This document shows, piece by piece, positions 50,003-59,600 of a stretch of DNA of 64,000 nt. Source of the DNA: Cladocopium goreaui (taxonomy: Eukaryota; Sar; Dinophyceae; Suessiales; Symbiodiniaceae); NCBI GenBank assembly GCA_947184155.2, contig CAMXCT020001112.1, forward strand, positions 2,172,501 to 2,236,500, written 5' to 3'. The number at the start of each line of letters is the position of its first letter. The first letter of the stretch is position 1. Below the pieces are notes generated by a model that saw only the letters and a list, made by a program, of their open reading frames with translations, was not told the origin of the DNA and did no database searches. Made by a program: the position numbers and the translations under genes.

Positions 50003-53000
50003 GTTGAGGGTTTCGAGGCCCTGCTGTTTTGGAATGTTTTGGATTCATGATCAGTAAACATCATGAGCTATATCAACTAGTTGCTAATAAGCAGCCAGCG
50101 AACATGTTCGTATAACAAGTTGTTCTATCACGAGTTCCGGGTTCTGTTTTCTCAGAATGAAGGGAAGGTCAGTTCATTTGGATCAGTTCATACGGACCTC
50201 ACGTCGCAACATCACTGTAATGATGCTTAGTAGGGTGTGTGACTAATATACCTTTACTGACCTTCACAAAGATAGAGCAGTTATTTATATATCTAGTTTA
50301 TTCTGATTTAGTATCCATATGCCGATATTATCTTTGGTTGCTATACTCATCATAAGAATCATAAGTGATTTGCAACATTAATGTTATCCTATAATTAAAA
50401 TCATCTAAACTCCATAATCCTTAGATATTTCCACACTTATTTATACAATTTCTACGTATTTTCTTCGTATTTTCTCCGTTTCTTCGAGGTGTTGCTGTTG
50501 AACGATCCGATCTCCTCCCAGGAACACGAGAAGCTGGCGGCACTGAATGCCAGGCTTGGGGCCACCAGGACGCCATGAAACATGGTGAGTGCTGGAAATA
50601 CATTAAAGACTTATAGTACAAGTGTGTATGTAAAAATATATGTATATATACAAAGTACACACACACGCACATATATATATATATATATATTATGTATATG
50701 TTGTATACATATGTGCGCATTTAATCATATGTACGCGTTGTTTGGTCTACATGTAGAATAATACGCCAGGTATATATATATATATACATATGTCTGTGTG
50801 TGTGCTGTGTGGTTCAAGCTTGTGATTTGTCCACCCATCATGATCCGTGAGGTTGGGAATAGCTGCGGGAAACCACCATGTTGCGCCCTTTAAAACTGGG
50901 ACATTGCACGGGATAAGTCCCGGATTGACAAACGTTTCTTTCTTCACCGAAGTGTAGTCCTTTACCATTCCAGCTTGCTAGTTAAGATACCGTATTCCAT
51001 TTCTTTTGCCTACATATTTGTCCAGTTCCACAAATAAACGATGGTTTCCCAGTTCCAAGCATTTCTTATGTAGGGATTGTGAGCCCTACCATATGGATTG
51101 GCAACTCTGGCGGATTCCCAGAATTAGATGCGAAAATTTCAGGACACCCGGACACCCCTATATGAAAACCCTGGTTTCTGGTTCAGCTTCTCCCTTTCAC
51201 CAATCCAATGAATATTTCTGCTCGGAGCTGAGGTTCCACACACACAGCATATATGTAACATATATCCCTAATTATCAATTCACCCCATTATGCACTCATG
51301 TTTGGTTGGTTAAATCCCTCATCAACATTTTTAATATATATATAATTATATATATATATAGTTTAGATGGTCAGTGGAGGCATCTCCATTGTTTGTTACT
51401 ACGTGTATAGTTGGCTACTATTAGTTTGTTACTATATCCATATATCCATAGTTATGATTGTAGTGTATGTTGGCTAGAGCTGATATATCCATACTGTATA
51501 TCCAATCCATTTTTCTCACTATAAACAGCTACAAACTTGCTGATATATTAATTGTTCTGACTATAAACATCTATAAACCTGGTGATATATCCTTTTTTCT
51601 TACTAAAAACATCTATAAACCATTATAAACCTGGTGATATATCCATTTTTCTTAGTATAAACACCATTGTTTGTTGGTGAGACCCTAGAAAGAAACCTTG
51701 CAGGCGCGCCGCTGTGCTGGTGGTGGGCGCCGGTTTCATCGGCGTCGAATGGGTCACGGAACTGCAGACGCTCGGTCGAAAGGATCCCAAAGGGATCCCC
51801 GGTACCGGGACGCTGGGAAATCCACCGGGAAAACCATGCAGAAAATGGACAAATGTAGCAGAAAACTATATAAAACTATCATATATTCATATATATATAT
51901 ATACATATAAAGATGATATGTCCATCATATTATTCCCATCATACATCATACATATGTATATATATATTATATATATATACTGGTTGGTTTGGAACATGAC
52001 TGGATTTTGACTTTCCTAATATATTGGGAATGTCATCATCCCAACTCACGAACTCATATTTTTCAGAGGGGTAGGTATACCACCAACCAGCTATGGTTTT
52101 TATGAAGAATCCATAGAACCTCCATGGAACATGGTAAACTGTTTAGCGGAGAAAATGATGGAAAAATTGGCATGGATGGAAAAACTGGTTGCATCACCAG
52201 ATGCAAAACTGGATTGGCACCTCCCGGCACCAGAAATTGGTGTACTACCGGTGCAACCATCATTCTCATAGCTTCAAATCACGCCGCAGGATTTATTGTA
52301 AAGTCTGCTGATTTTTGATCAGTGTTCCATGTTTGTCCAAGTAAATCATCCGGAAATTGAGTCAAGTGTGCCCTTGAGCCATACTGTACGTGCATGGGCA
52401 TTCACTTGGAATGGGCAACGCCCAGGCACTTTTTTCCTCAGCTTCAGCTGACTATCGTCGCTTGGGAATTGTTGTTTCAGCAGGAGATGTTTGATCTTTG
52501 GGGTGTCAAATGCAGTACATTGTACTGTATCTATCATCCCTTTTCCAATGTTTTTTTTTATGAATGATACTAGCTTTAGTCTCCAATGTAGTTGACTTTC
52601 TGTGGGATCACGTGGATCATGTGGGATCATAAAATATGTTAAATTGTTATCACATAAATTCACCCCGGCAAGATCATTTGTTATCACTCTTAATGCACAT
52701 AATTAGGTGATCTTGGCTAACTAACCGTGATGTGAAGGGTGATGTGATCTTACATGATGCACAATCACTAAGATTCAACACTTAATGCACATACTTGGGT
52801 GATCCTCCGACCGAGGAGTCTAGACACTGGACTGTTTCCAGCCTCGCTGCAGGTAGATGTTTTGCCCAGATGCTTGGGACCACTGCCGGAGCGTGCTGCC
52901 AAGTACTGCGAGAGATACATGAAACCTGGCAGAATTGGCAGAATTGCTGTTGGTCGAGTGAGTCGAGATGCTGTAAATTTGTTTGGTAAATATGTTGGAT

Positions 53001-53646
53001 ATTGATGGATGATGTTGGATATTTTGATGGATTTTCTTGGTTTCTTTTGTAGGATTATGTTGATTCAGCTTCAGCAATGGATAGTGGTGCCATCCACAGT
53101 CAGGGGCGATTTCAGTGGAGTGAGATGGAAAACCAATGAGATGACTGAGGTAAATCTCAGTTTAGTGATTTTGTTCTCAGATACTGTATATATAATATAC
53201 CCTCTGGTTATTTAACATAGCGAACTGGAACATGGCCCATAGAAATAGATGGTTTACCTAGCTGTAAAATGGTGGATCTGTCCATGGCAAACTGTTAAAT
53301 AACCAGATGGCACACACACACACATATATATATATCTATCTATCTATCTATCCATCCATCCATCCATCCATCCATCCATCCATCTATCCATCTATCCATC
53401 TATCCATCCATCCATCTATCCATCTATCTCCCTATCTATCTATCTATCTATCCATCCATCCATCCATCCATCTATCCATCTATCCATCTATCCATCTATC
53501 CATCTATCCATCTATCAATCTATCCATCTATCCATCTAATCTATCTATCTATCTAGTCTAATCTATCTATCTATCTCTCTATCTACCTATCTACCTATCT
53601 ACCTATCTACCTATCTACCTATCTACCTATCTACCTATCTACCTAT

Positions 53647-53680
<34 letters not shown>

Positions 53681-56600
53681 CCCTATCTCCCTATCTATCT
53701 GTCTGTCTATCTATCTATCTATCTATAGATAGCAGAAATCGTGCTAGATAGTGCTGGATATGTGATGAGTCAGAATCAATCAGATGCCAAGATCCCCGCG
53801 AGTTTCTTTTCATGTGCCATAATTGGGAAGAACAACTGCAGGGTCTAAATACCCTCTGGTAAATTAACATAGCTATTGAAAATGGCCATAGAAATAGTGG
53901 ATTGATTTACCCATTATGTTAGTCCATGTGGACGCAAAATTGTTTTGGAACAGGTTTAAACTTCAAGCCAATTAATCGGCCATTTCCAGTGGGCAGCTCA
54001 CAGGCTCACATCACCAGTTGCTGACTTCGTGGATCATCCAGGCATAGTTGCTCCGGATGGCTCCTCACCAGCCATTTTCGAAGATTGTTTTTGACACGAA
54101 ACCGCTTTGTGCCTTTCCAGCTGAGGAACAGAGTTGGCATCAAGTATCTTGGCATCAAAATTGTTTTCGGGGCATATGTTTTTTTTTGCAAATTGGCAGT
54201 GGCTAGTTGGCCCATTGCAAGGTTGATGGCTACTTCCGCCATGGAATCTGCATTTTCTTTTGGCTGCTTAATTGACCGGTGATACACCCATCAATACCCA
54301 TCAATCAACCAGTAGAATCAATCCGCAATGGGTGTGAGAAATTGCTTGAACTGAACAATTCCGATATCTGACGCTTTCCTGAAATCCTGAAAACCAGAAC
54401 CTTTTAATCAGAAAACAACGATTTTTATTGCCGGTTCTTCTTTTGCTCCCCCATGAGGAATACTTCTCTTGTTGTAAGCATGCACCTGCGTGTTTCAAGC
54501 TGTCCATGGGTGTATGGGTCACAGCTTCCCGAGTTTTCAGGACCACACAGGTATATTGGCCCCCAAAAAAATGCCCTTTCTTGTTTCACAAGAAAAACAG
54601 TGTTACGGATTGTTTCTGGTTCCATCATGTTCCATCCCTCATTTTGCACCCCATAAGTGGCCCCAAATCTGTGCATTGCGACATGACCAGACCATGGTTT
54701 CCGGTGCTGTCAGGGGGAAGGGATTGCTGGATCCTTGTGGGTTTTCATGTTGACCCTATGACAAGCCAAAGGCAGGTCTATGACATCAAGTATGACCCCG
54801 TGCCTTGGCGATTTGATGATGCGACTGGTGATTGGTGACTGGTGAATAGGCCATAGAAATATAGTACATGTTTATTTTTGACTGCAATGTGCCATAGAGT
54901 ACTAAAGCAAATGTGTATGAATGTATGCATAATTATGTATATAACTATATATATATATGTGTACATTAGTATGTATATATATAATATGCGTGTGTATCAT
55001 GTGTTTAAACAATATATACTTGGTATATATATATATATATACATACAGTATACATGTGTACGTGTATGTATGTATAAATATATGTGTGTTTATTTACATA
55101 TACACATATATATCTTATGTGTGTGCTATATACTTGTTGGTATTCAAAGATATGCCCAATTTTAAGCCTTGATCCTCATTTGTGCCCCTCGCAGCTCTGG
55201 CGCTGACCTTGAATATAGAAACTGTAGTTTTGATCATGTATCAAATGTATCATCGATAGGCATACTGATTCCTCTAGATCAATTCTTTACTGTAGTTACT
55301 CTCTTTGGCAGCCCTCAGGAACCAAGTGGAATAAGGGCTAGCCGATTGCTGCGCGTAGCTGTGCGGCCAAGGTCAGCCAGACCTTCTGGGATCAAGTAGG
55401 TTTACCTGCCAAGGCTGAGAAAACGTTTGTTTCTGGGCGTCGCCGCGTCGCCGCTGCGTTCTGGGGAATGGGTTGTAGATGGGGAAGCACAGGGTCAAAG
55501 GACAGGTAGATAAAAACTTCAAGATAGTTCAAGTTTGTGTAAAGTTTACAGGGGTGAATGCACATGTTCAGATTTGAATGCATCCAACTTCACATTTGGT
55601 CATGTGTATGATTAAAAATCATTGAACATCATGAAGGTCTTGGCACACCGCTGCCCGTCGCTGCCCCACACTGCAGTGCCGAGGTTTGTATCGGCGTGAA
55701 GGCGTCCAACTACTTCATGCCGCCCGAGACCTTGAGCTGCTCGGCGGCTTGCAGCGGCGGCGATGGCTGAATGTACTGGTAGATTTACAACACTAATGAG
55801 AGATGACTTATGACTTATTTAGTACTTAGATTTACTTAGTAATGAAAAGTAATGTTCGATTCATTTATAAATCTTAGTGAAAAGTAAGGATACACTCATT
55901 TTTTTGAAACTATGTCAATCCGATTGATCAAGTTTGTTGATGACATGGCCCATGTGTTCCTGTGAAGTTCAATCCCGTCACACCATTGATCAGAGGCTGG
56001 AAAGTTTCCAGATTTGTGAGCTGGTTGCCGCAAATCCTCCAGACACATGTTTCGGTGATATTTAATATATTTAAGATATTTCAATTGATGACTTGCAGTT
56101 CATCATTTTCAGTGTGCCATCCTCTTGTTTTTTTTCCAACATGGGAACATGTTTTCTGGTTTTGCTCCGTGTTTTGAATGCTATTCCCATCTTTAGTGAC
56201 TTCGAAAAGATAGAAACGTAAAATCTAACTAGAATAGTCATGATTTATAATGACTTACCCACCATTCCCACCATTTCCCACCTATTCCTTTCGTTTTTTC
56301 CCAATGGGGCTGGAAGCAGCCGATCCCGGCTAGGCGTACGCGGCCCAGGCTGCTGACTGCTGACCTGGTGGTTGTGGCTGGGAATTTCTGGGATTTGGGG
56401 TCAACAAGCAGAAATTACTATGGTTGATAGATAATAGATGGTTTTATCAATAGAAATTACATGAAATTACTGTTGTTATTTTGGGATGGTTGTGAAAGAT
56501 GATTCATATTGGTTGGTATCAATTAATTGGATGAAAAAGATGGTTAATATATGGTTAATATGATTGATAATAAACCAAATGGATTCTGAAATATACTACA

Positions 56601-59600
56601 CTACTATAGTGGCTAGTAGCACAGCAAATGTAGATGGTCAATATTAGTACTGTTCAATAGTACGGTTATTCATAGTATTGTGTTAGCAATATTTGCTTGA
56701 TACCAGCCATTGCTAGTAGTACAAGCCATCGGTTTCTTCTTGGATCAGTGGACTTTGGAAGCGTTTTAGAAGGAGAAAGATACCGAACCCCATGCCTTCC
56801 TGTAGATGTTTTCTGAAGCCACCCCAGTGATGGACATGTGTATGCTGAGTTTGCAATGTATCATGCACACACACACATGTATATATATATATATGTAGTA
56901 TTATGTATTATGATACGACATATGCATACATACATACTTTTGTAGTATATATATATTATAATATATCATATATCTCTGTGTGTGATTGTGTGTGTGCGCG
57001 TCTGTGCCAAGGTTAAAAGTTGGGGAACATGTCCATTGCTAGGACTCTTGGACCTAGCGCCAGGCGGTGGCGGCTGGATTCACTTCAATCAGAAGTTGCA
57101 GGCAGTGGATGGCAGCGATAGGGTCATGTTTTGGCAAAGCGCAGAGGAACATGGCCCCATCATGGCCCCATATATCGCAATGTGGCATTCTTTGATATTA
57201 TTTGAAGGAGTTGAGTTTCTGGATTGGAGAAACATGCACTGCATTCAACATCACACTTTGTGTTTGCATGTGATCTTGTGAAAAAACAACGCGCTTTGAT
57301 GGTTTAAGTAGGCAAAAAAGGCATCTTAAGAAAAAACATGGTGGCAATCCACATCCCCCTGAAAACAAGACATGTATAGCAGCAAAACAGTAATAATTAT
57401 AGTTACAATTCGCGATGATCTAGCTTCCAAAAGGACCCTGAAAAATAATACTAAAAACAGGACTTGGGGTGTTTGTTCATCTCGTGGATTTCTTCTCTGC
57501 TTTTGGACTTCTTCCCCTCATAGTTGCATCTCTGCTTGGATACTTTTGAACGAATACTTGCTTTCATGCCTAGCCGTGGTTATGATACTCATTTTCATCT
57601 AGACAAGTATGCCAATGCTCTATCTTTACACATTTTCACCTACATGTCAACCAATGTGGTGAAACCAATAATAAACCTATCATTTGGGGCTGGTTTATAC
57701 CACCAATTTATGGTGCTTTTGGGGATGTTTTATTCTTGGGTTGCAAACATTACCCTCCGGTAAACTAACATCGCTATTGAAAATTGCCACTTATAGTGGA
57801 TTTACCCATAAAAAATAGTGATTCTCCATGATTTTCCATAGCTATGTTAGTTTACCAGAGGGTATTTAGATCCGGCATCTGTGCCGCAGGTCACAGAGCG
57901 TCCCCGGGGTAACGACCCCATCGGAGAGCTCTGGGCCGAAGGACGAGTTTTCGCCGTGGGCGATTGCAACTATGGTTCCCCGCAACGTTGGGAATACCCT
58001 GTTGATTAATCGTTTAGCATAGCTCGGAAAGAATGGCCCAATTTATAGATGAGTTATATGAAGTTATATGAGGATTTACCTACAAAACATAGTGATTGTC
58101 CCATACATTTTGGTAATTTAACAAAATTTAATATAGCTATGAATGATCTTTAGATGGCCCATTTTCATCCATGCTATGTGAAATTGCCAGAAGCTACTGT
58201 GGTTTTATAGCTGGTGTATAGTTGTGAATCTATTGTACATACAGTTTGGGAAATATATGTATAATATTATATATATATATTTTATTGTATATGGCAAGCA
58301 ATTGTTCTTATTGCTGGCTTTAGCGACTACATGCGACTATCAACCAGCCATAATCAATATGGGTGTGTGTGTGTGTAGAGATGGGTTTCAATTGTATGTT
58401 TAAAGGGGCAACATGACTGTAAACAACCGGATTAGCTTGCAGTATACTTTAGATGGGTGCCGGCAACCTTTGATGGGCACTTTTGCAACTTATTTTTGTA
58501 TATGTTAGTGCAGATCTATGATATACATATATATAGTTATATGTATATTTATATATACACATAAACATCATAGATATATGCATGCTTACACATGCCACCC
58601 AGCCAAAAAGCACATTTTGTGCAGAGTACTGGTATCGATGGGTGATGATCGGGATTTCTTTACGCTACTGTGATCTCCGATGCTACCTGCTGAGGTTGCA
58701 TCGGAAACCCTCCCGACTGGATCATGGCGCCAGTGCCCAAGGTGCGGGGCACCGCTTATGGACCTTCCTGCTTTGAGACTGTTGTGGCAAGCTGCTCAAG
58801 AACAAGAGCTAGAAAGCTGTGCCACCCCAGATATGTTGGTTCATTGTTGTTTATTATTCATATTTATTCATATACTATATTATTATACCTACATTATACC
58901 TACTACCATAAGCATCCATAATCCAAACCCTCGGTAAGCTGTGTTAAGCTATATAGCTATGAAGAATAACAAACTTGGCAAAGTATGGGCCATCATGATA
59001 TGCAATGACCCATGCCATCCGCAGGTCTCCTTCCCTAGCGAAGAGCAAGCGGCGCACGCTTGCAGCAACTTGCGGACGATGACCAGCGGAAGCCCAAAGG
59101 ACGCACGACGCGAGTGCAGCCGATGGCGGCCATGGCGAAATGCCTGGCCGCTGTTTGATATATCATAACTTCCAAAGTTTGTGAAAAACTTATGATTTCA
59201 ATTCCACTTAGACCGCACTTTCAACTATATATATATATAACGTTCATAATTAACTATATATAGTTTCCAAGATAGCTCAAGAGTTCGATTATTTTTTTAG
59301 CCCCTTATTGCCCAAAACAGGGTGCTCTGTGGGTACCATTGGGTACCCAAAACCCTCAGGAGCTCAAAGATACCTACTGGCCCTGGGGTGCAGGCATGTT
59401 TGCCACCAGCCTTGGTCCTCGTAGCTTGGGATGATTTTGATGGGAATAGAATGGGAACATCGTTGCGGGAAACAAAACATGTTTTTGTTCATGAAAAGAT
59501 GATGTGCCCATCAAAAGAAGATAGTGCGTCACACCAATTTTGATGATTTTGTGAAAAAATGGAAGTGGATTGGGATGGTGAAACTGTTTGTGTCTATGGT

